DNA from: Citrus sinensis
Taxonomy: Eukaryota; Streptophyta; Magnoliopsida; Sapindales; Rutaceae
Length of the DNA: 64,000 bases
Assembly (NCBI RefSeq): GCF_022201045.2
Contig: NC_068561.1
Location: 20,028,501-20,092,500, forward strand
Direction of reading: 5' to 3'
Made by a program: the position numbers and the translations under genes. The notes beneath the pieces are model-generated. The model saw nothing but the letters and a program-made list of their open reading frames with translations, was not told the origin of the DNA and made no database searches. Each line of letters starts with the position of its first letter. Position 1 is the first letter of the stretch. Shown here one piece after another: positions 36,263-50,290 of this stretch.

Positions 36263-39200
36263 CTTGAGTGTTTTGCATTTATGGACAGCCTTCAAAGTTT
36301 CTTAAATGCTGGATCCGGGTATGCCAGAACAACGACATGCTTTCTTGTTGAATTTCGAGTGCCTACTTTTGTAAAGATCAGCTCATTTTAGTGTTTTCAC
36401 AGTTCAGTTCAGCCTTCTGTTGGGTATATTCAATCAGATTAGATCATAATTCTTTTAAAAGTTGTATTGGAGCAGCATCATATTGTTCATAATATAAGCT
36501 CCCCACCTGCCCCCTTTTTTGGTTACTTCTTTTGGTCTGTGTATCTATAGATAGGAAATGAACCAGTTTCATTAATGGTGCTTCAGCGATCATGTGGTCG
36601 CTATTTACTCAATTTGTGTTTCTTTCTTCTTTGTTATCTTTCATCTTCTAGTGGTTGTTGATGCGTTTTTCAATCAAGTTTATTTTGTTTATTTAATTCA
36701 AGATATCGAATGTTTCGTGACTCAGTTTAATTGATGTTATATATTAATGATAATTTAGTTACCAATTTTATATTATCTTGATGTTTCCTATTGCCATCTT
36801 CATTTTCAAAGTCACCGGTTAATTAATATTCTCTCTAATTAATCGGTCTATTTGTGGCCAAGTCAGAAATTTTGAGAGATGCATGTTGAGAGAAGTTGTG
36901 GGAGAATTTAGATGAAAATTGTACTTATAACCTGAAGATGATGTATTTAATTTATTAGTAATTTTTTTATGAACCCATGGATAGAAGTAACTCTCCTTTG
37001 GAAAACGGGGGTGTCAATAGTATTAATGCGATATACCCATTTGAATTCATTACATGCATGTTATTAATTAGATCTAGTTGAAATAATCACATTTATAGTT
37101 ATGATGACTCTTATCTTCATTCTCAAATTTATACAAGAGTGGAATTTAGCTTACGTGAGATATGGGGTCATAGTAGTTCGTTAAATTTTGCAACCACTGT
37201 TCACTGCAGTAAATCATTATAAAAAGTAATTTTGGAGGCCTCGTTTTCAAAGAATTACAATTGTTTCTCTCTCTCTCTCTTTTTCATTTCTCCCTGTTAC
37301 TTAGAGTCGTAACAGTCCATCATATTTTACAATCGATGTTTACAGCTGTCCATTGTTACTAATTAGATGAGATTCAGATAATTCACATGGACTTGTGAAT
37401 TCTGTCTATACGCCATTACTCCATGACACATAACATAAAAATCGTTAAAAGCTCAGAAGTGTACGGAATAGGAGAGGATATTAAACCAATTAGATGACTT
37501 TTGGATCCCTTCTTCTTTAGATATCTACCCGGCCTCCATTCATAAATATGGTTGCGAAATTACACCAATATTTATCCAATATTCAAGACGGCGTGAGTCT
37601 GAGCCCATACTAAAGGTAAGAGTTTTCTGTAATACCAATTGCTATATGAAGGTATAGGTAAAACTTACTCTTAAAACCAGCAAGTAAGAGAAAGATACCT
37701 ATAAACTAATATAATCATTTATGCTCGTATATTTAATCCATTCGAGATTTAAGATCGCATGCATGCAACACAAGTGTGTGTGAACTAGGTATGATATTAG
37801 TCGATTTCATATCCAAAAACTGATCTCAGCCACCGTACGTCACAATTTAATGCGTGCTGTGTACATTTGTACGTACCTATATACCCATGTGGTTGTGGTA
37901 CTAGCTTCAAGTACAATAGTGGCAAGTGGCAACCACGTCCCAAGGGTTTGTCATGTCACTTTTGCTTGATCATGCCAAGTCCCCAAGATGGCTACACTTA
38001 CGTAGAAATGGCTTCGCCAATGGCATGTGCTTTTCTTATGGGTTGTTCGTTTCCCAAGAGTTTTAGTACGAAGCGAAAGCAACAATTGAAACCAACTTAT
38101 TGCCATGCATGCTAGGGCAAAACTGCATGAGTTTGTCTTTTATGTGAGATTCATTGCTGCATGCATTAAACTTTAGGTTTCTAATCAAATTTGAAATACA
38201 TTCCGTGCTGAAGTTTTAAGTTTCACATCACAAGTCATAAAATTCTTCTGCTTGTGAAATAATTGCAACTTTGTTATTTTATTAGTTTCTCTTTTGAATC
38301 CATCCATCTTGTACTCCGAATTTGTGTAAACTCGACATTGTATTACTGTTACATGTGCGCTCGCATATGACACGAATATATGATAATTATCGGGCCCTTT
38401 CAGATAATTGCTTGGTCCAAGTACAAAATTGGCAATACTATGTGCCCTTTAGGGTACGTCCTATGCCCTTTGGGGTACGCCTATGTCACTTTGCCATCTT
38501 GACCATATTACATGCATGCACTCACCCTGCAGGTTCTTCGAACCATCAATGTGAAATTGGATTCAATGGAATGCATGGCTGCTCAAAAGTTAGAGTAACT
38601 TGACTTTGTTTGTTTTTATAGAGTGATAGTACGAGAGGCGGAACTCACAATCTGACAAATTAACATGTTTTTTTTTTCTTTTTAGTAATATCATTAAGAA
38701 TATTGTTTAAACGATATTATTGTAAAAGCAAAAAAAAAAATGGCAAGAATGTCATATAATTAATTAAATGAGCGATTAATTCAAAATATAAAGACTAAAT
38801 GAATGTTTATCCTCTAAATAAGTATTTAAACTTAATGACACTTTCATTTATAAGCCAACTTTTAAGAGAGAATTTTATCCATAGTTCATAACATATAACT
38901 AAGTTTTCTATGAATTAATAACCAAATGACTGGTCGAATTTATCGAATTAGGTATAAATTGAGTTTTTTTTTTCATTATGTTACATAAATAAATAAATAA
39001 CACGATTATAAAGTACTTATACAGAGAGCCATGTTAGTCTAGATTAGGGGTGGGTAAAATTTAAATTAATTTTTTAACCTCTTGTTTTATTTAAGATTCG
39101 AGCTTGAGTGATGGCCGCAAAATTAAAAGTAAACAATACGGGGTGAAAACTACTTGGATGAGCCCGTGGAACCAACTAATCTTGCTAAGCAAATTTATAG

Positions 39201-40495
39201 TAACGTTATATGTTTATTGGACAATGATCTTTAACTCAGCTATACATACATTGTAATTAAAACATTGAAACGCCGGCAACAAAGAATTTCAATTAACATA
39301 CATACATGTGCGTGTGTGTATTGTGTTCAAGTAATGAATTTCTTCGTGTATACGTCTCTTCAATGCCTTCTCTTTTTTTTTTTTTTTTTTTCCAATTCAA
39401 AATGCAATTTATTAAATAACCTAGTATATAATATAGTACTATGTACCTTTATCATTTTTAACCTTATACATTAGGTCCAAAACACATGACCCTCGACCTA
39501 ACATACACCATCTTTTTCGTTTCACCCATATACTTTTTTATTAACTTTCCAAAAACCACATCACACACTTCTCTGCAACCTTCGTTTTCAGAAAGAAAAT
39601 TTACACCATTGACATCCTGGAACGTCAATTTCAAATTCAATCAGGACCACTTTGGTTTCTGGTTCTTACTCTGTACACAATGCATGGAAAATGAAAAAAA
39701 AAAAAGAGAAAAGTAACAGGGCGGTGCATTAGGTAAGGTTTTACTTTTAGCTTTTCATTGATTAAATTGATCGATCTCTCTTTATCAAATTGGCGCGTCA
39801 CATCATCTACATTTGTATCAGCTGGCTGAGCTTGCAGACACCATGCACATAAATGCGTGGTACGTGTATTTTGTTTCTGTGTTCAATGACAGGTCAATGG
39901 GGAGTCTTTCTTCAACTTGGCAATGCCCTCTCTCACTCTCTTACATGCATTTTTTTTCTTTTTTAAATAAATTATAAATTACTTTTCTTCAAATGGGATT
40001 AACAAATAAAAGAATTATATGGAGAAATTTTTCTCCAAAAAAAATCGAGAAGTAATAACAAAAGTCGAAGTGGGTACATAACTGCATATTGGCATGTATG
40101 AAAGCCGTTTATTATTTTGTATGGGACAATTTTAATATTAATGTTAAAACGAAAATTTTCAATTCAAGAGATTTGGTATGAAAATGAAAATAATAGATAA
40201 TCTTAGCCCATATAAACTAGTCTAATTGAATCGACACGTACGGAAATTAACAAAAATAGAAACAAATTATTGCCTAAATTCGTGCAAATTAAACCATCTC
40301 AATTTTTGATTCAAATGTGATTGATACGAATAGATAGATTCCATTTTGGATTCAATTTAGGACTTTTTCGTAAATGACGTATTTTTGCTTCTTACAAATA
40401 TTTGGGTAATTGTTATTCAGTTTCAATTTTAATAGAAACAGAAAAAAAAAAGAAATTTCCAAAAAGGAATTCTTTTGTTGTGAAGATCTTAAGAT
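36263..40495. other. Long intergenic region, no gene seen
   Basis: Holds the CDPK 3' UTR on the left, then AT-rich DNA with simple runs (CT repeat near 37267, an 18-base T run near 39372) and a short duplicated segment at about 38435-38485 (GGGTACG(T)CCTATG). Plus-strand frames at 37867, 38322, 39265 and 39486 have no domain and are not called. No transposon ends were recognised. Confidence 0.5.
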
Positions 40496-40496
40496 A

Positions 40497-43209
40497 CACG
40501 TGGAAGCAGCGGAAAGGTAAATGGGGGAGCAAATGGAGGTCCACGTGTCGAGGTTTCAGCCGGAGGTGAATCGCAGCCACCAGTTAGACGCTGAGGTGTC
40601 CCGATAGTGGATTCTAGAGTGTACACGTGGTGGGGGAATGACGGCTAAGCTAAAAAGCATTTTGTAACGAAAGTGGCTTAAATTGCTAAATCCATTTTCG
40701 GAGCTGGACCCAGCTAATGGGGTTGGGTTGGGGTTTGACTCTTAATCCGCCTTCTGTGTCTCTCTTCTCTCTGTCCATCAAAGTCACGTCCTTGTCACGT
40801 GGCTTGCCCTCAGTAAGGCGGCACCGCCCCTTTCTCACTCAAATTTTGGAGAACGTTGCATGCAAAAAGATAAAATGGCTCGAGGAAACGAAGAATTTAA
40901 TAAACTTCTTTTGAATTTTTTTTTTCATATATTCCTTTATTTTTTTTATAAGTTTTTCTTCTTTTATATTTTCATTGAAAAAAGAGCCCCTTCGTTTTTT
41001 TTTTTCTATATATTTTCTTAAACATTAATAATAAATTTACATTATTCAAAATTACAAGCCATTCATTGCCCGAAAATGAAATAATACATTGGTATGCATG
41101 AAAATTATATATGGTGTTCCTAATATCATATTGTTGAGAAGAAGAGCAATTATAGATGTCATTAACATGGGGAATGATATCGAGAAAAATATTACCTAGA
41201 GATATCCAAATGCAATAAGAAAAGAGATATGACGGGACCGACACGTGGCGGTATGCCGTGGAAGTGGGGGTGAGCGAGCAAAGCAAACCAAAAACCAACC
41301 ATGAAACAGCAAGGCCGGGAGACAGACAGCTCCTTATCGAGAACCACCAAATAAGTCCTTTTGGGGCCACCCTTCAAATTTTGTCCACACTCCCGTTTCA
41401 AGGCGACGCACCAGCCGGCCACTAGTCCTCTCAACTTGATTTTACTTTTATACCCTCACCCTCTTCCCCTAACTACTCTCGCTTCTTTTGGAATTTAATT
41501 ATTTCCACCCTTAAGGATGAAGTTGCAGTGAGTCAGCGCGAGCCTTTTAGGGTTCGGAGTTCGGAAAAATTGCTAATTAAGCAGGCTGCTGATATGTACT
41601 CACACACGCATGAACACAGTGCTACTGCTGCCATTAATGAAGAGAGTGAACTGAAGACATCAAAATGGTCGGTTGCATGGTTAAGTACAAAAAAATAAAA
41701 ACCCTCAACAATTTTCATAACTTTAACCTTATAACAAAATATACGAATGTTGCATCATGGCTAGCCAAAATTTTTTAATGTTATAGTCGTCTGTGATGCT
41801 CGATCGGCCGCCAGCCGGACATTATGGAACTTTCAGCAAATTTTAAGTTTAAGTTTGCATTTTATAATATAATGAGAATATCTATGTCAAAATGTATCTG
41901 TGTGTGTGAGGGTGTGTGTATAGTATTCATTGAAACTGAATGAGATGAGATAAATATGAATATGATGATAAATTCTAATGAATATAATAATGATAATTAA
42001 TGACCATGATAACCAAGTTTACGTTATAATCATTACATGCATGTAACATTTACATTTTTTTTATTCAATATAACACTATCAAACGGGAATATGCCATAAA
42101 TAGTTTTTAACTTACATGAAAACTTATATGTAAACCTCAATTCAGAGAGAAACACTAAATTAATTTGAACGAACTTCCAAAAATTCAGCTTCCCTCTTGA
42201 GCAGGGAACATAAGATCAGCGCACAACCTCATATTACATGCATGGTCCTCTCTGGTCTACCAAACAACTCATACCGTCAATTAGATTAGGGTTACATGAC
42301 AATCCATTATAATTAGACGGCACATCAAATTCCTAATAAGGTTGAAAAATCATTATTGCCAAAAAGATGTGTAAAATATTGACTCCAAGATTGACGCCGG
42401 TCGACGTCAAAAATGTCCCTGATTTTAAAATCAAGCTAAAAAAAACACAATTACAAAACGTCCGAACACGTGTACGGCAACGATGATTGGACTAAATGAA
42501 TGCGATTGATGCTAGATGCATCCAATCTTTTAACTTTATGTTATGAAGTCACGTTATTATCAAAGTTATGGGATTATGGGATCACCCGTAAAATTACCAA
42601 TATATCGAAGGGTGTTCTGGTAACTTTATCCTCCCCCATAATTGCTTATTAATATATAACTGGTTGCACCAGTGAGCTTCGTCACAGTTTGAGTTGATCA
42701 GTCTGACAACCACATAATTCTACAAACCAAAAACAGGTTGCTTCCCAAGTGTTTTCTTCAACCACCATTCCTTCCTGGTTGCAAAAGGTATCAACAATCT
42801 TGTTATTAATGTTTTAATTAGTTTTTGCTTGCACTGTTTCTACAAAACAATTCTCGGTGCAACACTCGCTCAAGCTCACTCGTTTCAATAAAGCATTTCT
42901 CCTCCTTGCACTCCAATCATGTTTGAGTATTTTGTAATGAATTTGATCATTGTAATTCAATCTGGTTATATATATTTTTCTTTTCTTTGGGGGGGTTCTT
43001 TTCTTTTTTTAAAAAAAAATTCATTTCTATTATGATTTGCTTCGAATTACAAGCCTCCATTATGGCTTCCACCTCATCGAAAACCAAAAAAAAAAAAAAA
43101 AAAAACTACATAGTTAGTCTCTTCATTTTTCCAATCTAATCAAATTCTTTTGCTTCTAGTTGAGTTCAGTTTGTCAAATTAAAACTGATTGAGTGTGCAT
43201 GTCCACGTG
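40497..43209. promoter_or_regulatory. G-box (CACGTG) cluster upstream of ABCG22
   Basis: The palindrome CACGTG occurs at 40497, 40542, 40624, 40796, 41242, 42467 and 43204. Most have ABRE-like flanks (ACACGTGG, CCACGTGTC, GTCACGTGG). I estimate about 0.25 expected by chance in 2.7 kb of this composition. bZIP and bHLH factors, including ABA-response ABF/ABI5 proteins, bind these sites. The last site falls in the likely 5' UTR intron. The nearest downstream gene is ABCG22. Confidence 0.6.
41250..42650. other. Distal ABCG22 upstream DNA
   Basis: No coding signal. Includes a TG-rich stretch at about 41898-41922 and AT-rich DNA. Apart from the G-box at 42467 nothing was recognised. Confidence 0.5.
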
Positions 43210-43303
43210 GAGTGAGGTATATTAATTAATTATCTTTACTATGAACAATTATGGCATTTAAGGTTATGTTCGGTTACATTTTCGGTTAAGCTACCATTTT
43301 CAG
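42653..43303 (+). promoter_or_regulatory. ABCG22 TATA box and probable 5' UTR intron
   Basis: TATATAA lies at 42653-42659, followed by a leader of mixed composition. A donor (AAAG|GTATC) at 42788 and an acceptor (TTTTCAG) ending at 43303 would remove a T-rich intron and place the ATG about 70 nt downstream. The splice sites are visible; their use is inferred. Confidence 0.5.
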
Positions 43304-43371
43304 AATCTCATTGTTCTTACATAATTAATACAAAATGTCCATAAGAAGAATAAAATCTCATTTGTATTCTC

Positions 43372-46300
43372 ATGACATCAGTGCTTAACATGGAGAAACC
43401 AGTTAGCTCAACCAGTTTGGCGAGAACAAAATCAGACCAGTTAGTGGAAACACTATCGGCGGCATTCAAATCTCCGGTATCGAGCGAGACCGCCGGAGCA
43501 TCTGACGGCGGTGGGACTCTCTCGAGGAAGTCTAGCCGTCGGATGATGACGGCGGCATCGCCGGGACGCGCCGGCGCCAGTGGGAGAAACACGCACATTA
43601 GGAAGTCAAGAAGTGCACAGCTGAAGCTAGAGTTGGATGAAGTGAGCAGCGGTGCTGCTCTTAGTAGAGCTTCTAGTGCCAGCTTAGGCCTCTCATTTTC
43701 CTTCACCGGATTCACCATGCCGCCGGACGAAATCGCCGATTCGAAACCGTTCAGTGATGATGATATACGTAAGTTCTTTCTTTCTTTCTTTTTTTTTTTT
43801 TTTTGAGTGTATATATTTTATGAAATTATTTGTGTATTCTTAAAATTTTGTGGTCCTGTAGGGCTTTGCATGTGAATTAGGTGTCTTTATATTAAAGTCA
43901 TGAAATGTGGGTGGCTTTAGCATATTTGTCATAGGAGAGTAGATATTTTTTTGTCAAAGAAAAGCGAAAAATTAGATGAGACATGGAAACCAATCTTTGA
44001 ATTATTTCTCAACTAAAAGTTTGAACCTATATGATGTATGGTGTAAAAATCTTAAGATAATTTGACAATGGGAGCGTGATTTTGTAAAAGCACTTTTAAA
44101 AACTCTTCTGAAAATGGTACATCTTCACTCAAATGTGTTTTTTGGAATCCAAAGTGCTTAATTTTACCCATTATCATGAAGCATATCTTTCTTGCAATAA
44201 AAAAAATAATCTCAAATTTTATCTTACGATAGAAAAAATAAATCTCAAACTTTATACAAAAGAATAAACAATTTCTTTTGGTGAGACGGGGTAAGTAATT
44301 ATGGTTATTTTGTGATTTAAAGTACAAGCTAATTCATTTATAATCTAGTGGGAAAGTAAAGAGTGATGATACTTTGAATTTGAACGACCAAATGATTGAT
44401 GTTTAAGAGAAATAGAAAGTTAGGCAAAGGATATATATGATGACCAATTATATATATATATATATATATAATCAACATGGAACAAGAAAAACTTCCTTTT
44501 TAGGCTATTATTATGAAATGAAAGTAAAAAATTGGCCCTCAGTTGCTCAAATAAAAAATGTTTTATCATTTATCAACCTTCTAAAATTTCTTTTTTTTTT
44601 CTCTTTTTTGATAAAAATTCAAGATCATGGCTACAATTGAATTTGAAATTGGTCACATTAAACTCAAATTAATGTAAAATTTAATTTTTCCCATCGTCAC
44701 CTTGGCATAGTGTGAACTAAACAATTTTAATTATAATAAAACGGGCCATTTTAGCACTTACAAGTGTTCAAATTTTGATTTTTCTTAGTAGGGAATCTAA
44801 TGATCTCAGTCCGCACGGGACTTAATTATTTGGCAATAATAAGAGGTCAAAATATAGTTTCGTTGTTCCCATCAAATTTATCAGGTTTTGAAAAACTGAT
44901 AATGGGCCTTACACGTATTGGAATTAAAAAAAGAAAAAAAAGAGTCATTATTGGCCGAGACCAAAATCTTCCGTCACCTTTCCAATAATTGTTGAACTGA
45001 ATATGTATAAATAAGCAAAAGTGCTAATTATACCAAACTCGACATTATCTCATAAACAACCCTTTGCTCTACCCAAATTTGTCCATTAAGAAGTGGGTCA
45101 TGAACATTTTGAGATGCTAACACATATAAAGTTATGTAGGATATCATTTTTTTTTATCACGTTCTACACAATTATTTGATAAAGTTATTTCATGCATATA
45201 TTTATTTTAAATCACGGATCATAATAATGATTATAGGATGAAGGGAATAAATATATTTCGAATCTAATACGTATATTTTATAGTATAACCTAAAACTCTA
45301 TCGAACATTAATTTAACTCATATCTACCTTTATTTATGTTGTGACATAGAACTGTGTAGTTTACTTGTGCATGCAACAAAAGCTGGTAACCAATCTGAAG
45401 GGTAACTTTAAGATGCTGGTGTTTTTTACTGTGTTGAAGCTTGATGAGTCTTGGCTTTAGTGACATCTGACTTGTGGCAAGCTTGATGAGTCTTGGCTTT
45501 AGTGATATGTGACTTATGGCTTGAATTCTATTACAATTTGCTTCACCCTTTGCATGATTGAATTTGATTGCTGCCTTAGAAAACTTTTTTTTTTTTTTAA
45601 TCTTGTTGATAACTGCCTTAGAAAGCTTGGTACTTGTGATCAATTGCTTGCTTCTTGTACTTTGTCGTGTTTATATGCTAGACTTACTTCACTTGTTTGC
45701 TTTGTTTTGACTTGCTCCTTACTTGATTGCTTTGCTCCTGCTTGCTCTGCTTTTCTTCACTTGCCTTCTTCATTTAAGCTTGATATTCTCTTAGATGTTA
45801 GGCTTGGGCATTTTTCATGAGTTGGTCAATTCTAAGGGCTTGGCCTATTTGGTATGTGTTGCGTGTAATTAGCATATTTAGGTACTTAGGTATGTCATAT
45901 GTGCTGGATTTACCGATTTAATTAGCTTGTTTAGACATATTCTAGATCTAATTTGTTCATACACAAAATTATAATCAAAGTCTTAACACCTAACTTTTTT
46001 AATTATTTAATAAGGTTTGTACGATAATGTGTATTACCACAATTTCAAAGGGAACGAGTCTCAAAGGCTCCAATTCGTGTTCCCATCATATTAGGCTATA
46101 ATTTTTTGAGTTAATAGACGTATACCTAGAGTAGGCCATAGATCTTCGGTCCCGAATATTTGTTGCTTTTTATTTTTTGGCCCCCAAAAACTTTAAAGTC
46201 ACCACGTCAGCTCATAATAAGCAGGAGACACTGCACATGTTTTGACAACTGAAAAATACCAGAGAAATTAGTCATATTGGGGTCCCAAATGTTGGGTGAA

Positions 46301-48204
46301 AGTTTCATTCTGAACAGAAAGAGATTGGATAATATCCAGAAAAGTTGATTGACTTATAACGTAGTATTAAATGCTGATTTTAACATAGGCTCAATTAATT
46401 CCTCTTTTCTCGGCCTCACTCACTGTCACTTGTTTTGTGACATTGAAAATAAGCTTTGACTTCTAGTAAATAATATCTAATAATAAAACTAGGACGATAA
46501 TGATAGATTCTTAATAATTTTACTTGATTTTGCGCTTCTGGGAGATTATTACTATCCGAGCATGAGCAGTGTTTGTAGCATTGAAAATGGTATACTTTCA
46601 ATCTCTGAACGTGCATGTTCCAATAAATATAATCATTTTAATGGATTCATGTATTGTTTATTAAAATAATAAACATTACTGTATCATGACGGTTGCAGCT
46701 GAGGATATTGAAGCTGGCACAAGAGAAAGGCCAAAGTTTCAGACAGAGCCCACGTTGCCAATTTATCTAAAGGTAACATAATTCGCCATACATGCAGAGT
46801 CCTGAGTTTCCCTTTCATAAGTTCTTTGATTTTTCAACTGCATTTTCCGGCGTCGAAAACTGGCAATCGTTATTGGCAAGAGCATTGATATTTTTGATAC
46901 TATGTATTTGGACAGGCAAAGGCTGGAGAATTTATCTAGCGATCCCACGTTTGCAAGTCCATAGAACATGGCTAGCATGGTCTCAGATTCAGTCTTGTAC
47001 AGATAGAAGTTCCATAGTATGTAACACTTTTTGTGCAAGACTTTCCCTTCTTTCCAACCAAACAAAGCCATAAATGATTCTAGTGATGATGTGTTTGTTA
47101 GTTTCTGAGTCTGCAAAGTCGTTTTCGTTTGTTTTCGAGTCTACATAGTACGTACGGTCACAGCTTTGCTTTTGGAAAGAAGGGTATGAATGAACAGTTT
47201 CAACAATGTTGTGTAAATATGTTGTCATACAAACAAGAGCTACAAATAGTTTCTGATCAAGTGTTGCAAGAAATAAGTGAAAGTTCATTCTTATCCTGTA
47301 ATTTTGCAGTTCACAGATGTGACATACAAGGTGATTCTCAAAGGGATGACTAGTAGCGAGGAGAAGGATATCCTGAATGGGATAACTGGTTCGGTGAATC
47401 CCGGGGAGGTTCTGGCACTTATGGGACCGTCGGGAAGTGGAAAGACAACGCTTCTTAATCTGCTCAGTGGCAGGCTGATGGAGCCTACTGTTGGTGGCTC
47501 GATTACTTACAATGATCATCCTTATTCCAAGTCCCTAAAAAGCAAGTAAGAATATAATGGTTCTATTATTTACATTACTTGGAAAAGACCATAGGATAAA
47601 TGAAGAAATGTTTTAACATATAACAGAAATCTATGGTCAGTCAGTTAACTTGAATCAAAACGACAGGATTGGATTTGTGACTCAAGATGATGTCTTGTTT
47701 CCTCACCTCACGGTGAAAGAAACGCTGACATATGCAGCTCTCCTTCGACTGCCAAATACATTAACGAAACAGCAGAAGGAAAAAAGAGCCATAGATGTTA
47801 TCAATGAGCTAGGCCTGGAGAGGTAAATTTCGCTTTCCCCTTGATAGTATTTGAATCCTGCAGTTACTGGTAGTCATTTGGTCGTGATTGACAGTAAAAA
47901 CAGGTGCAATAATTTTGATCTAATAAGATCCTAGCAAGCATAATCTTTCCCAATTCATTTCCTATAGTTCATCAATAATAAGAAATATTGATGTCTACAG
48001 GTGCCAAGACACTATGATTGGCGGCTCCTTTGTCCGTGGAGTGTCAGGTGGGGAGAGAAAGAGGGTTTGTATAGGGAACGAGATCATAATCAACCCTTCC
48101 CTTCTGTTCCTCGATGAACCAACCTCTGGCTTGGATTCTACAACTGCATTAAGGACTGTTCAGATGTTACAAGACATTGCAGAGGTTTGAAATTCATATT
48201 TTTA

Positions 48205-48246
<42 letters not shown>

Positions 48247-50290
48247 GTCTATTTACCTGTTAAAAGATTTTCCTGCTGCTGATTCCCTATGACATCAGCA
48301 TCTATTTTGGTAACTATGCACTTTTGCTCTAGGAAAACTTCACATTGAAATCTGTGGAGCTTATTCGCCAAACAAGCGGAAGAAAGAAAAGAAAAAAAAA
48401 GTACAGCCACTTTGTTTTACTAACTTGTTGCAATCTCGTTCCAGGCTGGGAAAACGGTGGTGACCACAATCCACCAGCCATCAAGTAGACTCTTCCATAA
48501 GTTCGACAAACTGATACTTCTTGGAAAAGGAAGCTTGCTTTACTTCGGAAAAGCATCAGAAGCAATGGCGTATTTTTCATCAATAGGATGTTCTCCTCAA
48601 ATTGCCATGAACCCGGCAGAGTTCTTACTCGACCTTGCAAACGGGAACCTACACGATGTTTCTGTACCATCAGAACTACAGGATAGAGTGCAAACGGAGA
48701 ATTCAGAAAACGACACGGCAAATGGGAAACCAACTCCGGCAATTGTGCATGAGGTAAAGTTTAATCATTCTATTGAATGCCAAGATGCAGAATGCTTCAA
48801 CAGACAGAAACAGACTCTTGTAATTTGCAAGTTCATACACAAACTTTCATGGTCTAACATCTAAAATAAAAGCAGTATCTTGTGGAGGCCTATGAGACGC
48901 GAGTTGCAGAAAACGAGAAGAAGAAACTTATGGCTCCTATTCCTCTTGATGAAGAAATAAAGGCAAAAGTGTCATCTCCAAAGCGAAATTGGGGGGCAAG
49001 CTGGATTCAACAATATACCATATTGTTCAGGAGAGGAATTAAAGAACACCGACATGACTATTTTAGCTGGTTGAGGATCACTCAAGTTCTTGCTACTGCA
49101 GTCATATTGGGATTACTCTGGTGGCAGTCGGACAGTAAAAGCCCCAAAGGTCTGGAAGATCAGGTACATAATTTGTTTTGTTGGAGCATACAACTTCCCT
49201 CACCAATAGTATTCAATCATCTCTGATTTTTAACCCCTAATCATGGTAAGAAGACAAGAGGTTTACTAGATACGAAAAGGGTGAAAAAGAGCAAATAAAA
49301 AAAATAAGATACTCCTGGGAATTTTTTACTTTTAGCAGTAAATTAAATTTCACCCTGGGGGATGCCTGCATTAGTCCGAAAATGGAATGCAAACTTTTCT
49401 GAGATTAACCTCGCTGGAAACTAACCTTCCATCATTGCAGGCTGGGTTGCTTTTCTTCATCGCTGTCTTCTGGTCATTCTTTCCCATCTTCACTGCAATC
49501 TTCACATTTCCTCAAGAAAGGGCCATGCTGAGCAAGGAAAGAGCAGCCGACATGTATAGACTAAGTGCATACTTTCTTGCTAGAACTACAAGCGATCTTC
49601 CGCTTAATCTGGTGCTGCCAGTACTTTTCCTTGTTATCGTCTACTTCATGGCAGGCTTGAGAATGGGCGCTGGTCCATTTTTCCTAAGCATGCTTACAGT
49701 TTTTCTCAGCATTGTTGCAGCTCAGGTATGTCCCTTCATAACTACTGACAAGATTAACCATACATAACTTGATCATGTAATCCACTAAGGTTGGCTGCCG
49801 TGGCAGGGACTTGGACTAGCTATAGGCGCTATACTAATGGACTTAAAAAAGGCTACCACCTTGGCTTCAGTAACTATAATGACCTTCATGCTCGCTGGTG
49901 GTTACTTTGTCCAGGTAAGCAAGCCGACTCTTCATCCACAATCTCTTGTATATGAACGTATAGTCCAGTGTAAAATATGATTTAGTAACAATAACAAAAA
50001 TTTAATTTTCAGAGCTGCCAGATGCATCCAATGATGAAAATAATAATCCACTGTTTTCAATGTTGTAGGAAGTTCCAGTTTTCATATCCTGGATCCGTTA
50101 TATGTCTTTCAACTATCATACTTACAAGATTCTTCTCAAGATTCAGTATGCAGACATCTCACCAACAGTAAATGGAATGAGAACAGACAGTAGTTTTAGA
50201 GAAGTTTGCGCCTTGGTAGCAATGGTTTTTGGCTACCGTCTCCTGGCATACCTTTCTCTGAGGAAGATGAAGCTCCACTTTGGAGCTTAG
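43372..50290 (+). CDS. ABCG22: ABC transporter G family half-size transporter, ABCG22 type
   Basis: Plasma-membrane half transporter; Arabidopsis ABCG22 affects stomatal opening and drought tolerance, apparently through ABA (from memory). Ten exons: 43372-43768, 46699-46772, 47310-47545, 47667-47822, 48001-48184, 48445-48753, 48876-49163, 49441-49725, 49807-49914, 50069-50290 (2259 nt, 752 residues; I recall 751 for AtABCG22). The N-terminus has [11 protein letters not shown] and [19 protein letters not shown]. Walker A GPSGSGKT is at 196-203, then the signature VSGGERKR, then Walker B with [11 protein letters not shown]. The membrane half follows, with helices such as [20 protein letters not shown] and [16 protein letters not shown]. 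The reverse domain order (ATPase first) is typical of ABCG. A second Met at 43390 (MEKPVSS) could be the real start. Intron 1 is 2.9 kb and holds repeats. Confidence 0.96.
44449..44470. repeat. (TA)n microsatellite in ABCG22 intron 1
   Basis: About ten TA units inside the 2.9-kb first intron. Confidence 0.9.
45437..45520 (+). repeat. Two tandem 42-bp copies in ABCG22 intron 1
   Basis: Each copy starts AAGCTTGATGAGTCTTGGC (45437 and 45479) and the two differ at four or so positions. The surrounding 45400-46010 stretch is rich in CTTGCTT-type modules and could be part of an old transposon, but I cannot find its ends. Confidence 0.85.
48211..48246. repeat. (ATT)12 microsatellite in ABCG22 intron 5
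   Basis: Twelve uninterrupted ATT units about 26 bp after the exon 5 donor. Confidence 0.95.

Noticed and set aside
37867-38115. 82-codon plus-strand frame with several Cys and Pro
   Set aside because: No domain, no splice context, and surrounded by non-coding AT-rich DNA.
37800-40400. Possible microRNA hairpins in the long intergenic region
   Set aside because: I scanned for common conserved plant miRNA sequences that I know (miR156, 160, 164, 166, 172, 319, 390-399, 408, 482) and saw none; folding cannot be run here.
43317-43718. 133-codon minus-strand frame
   Set aside because: Antisense of the GC-rich ABCG22 first exon.
46989-47519. 176-codon minus-strand frame
   Set aside because: Overlaps ABCG22 exon 3 (Walker A region) on the opposite strand; shadow frame.
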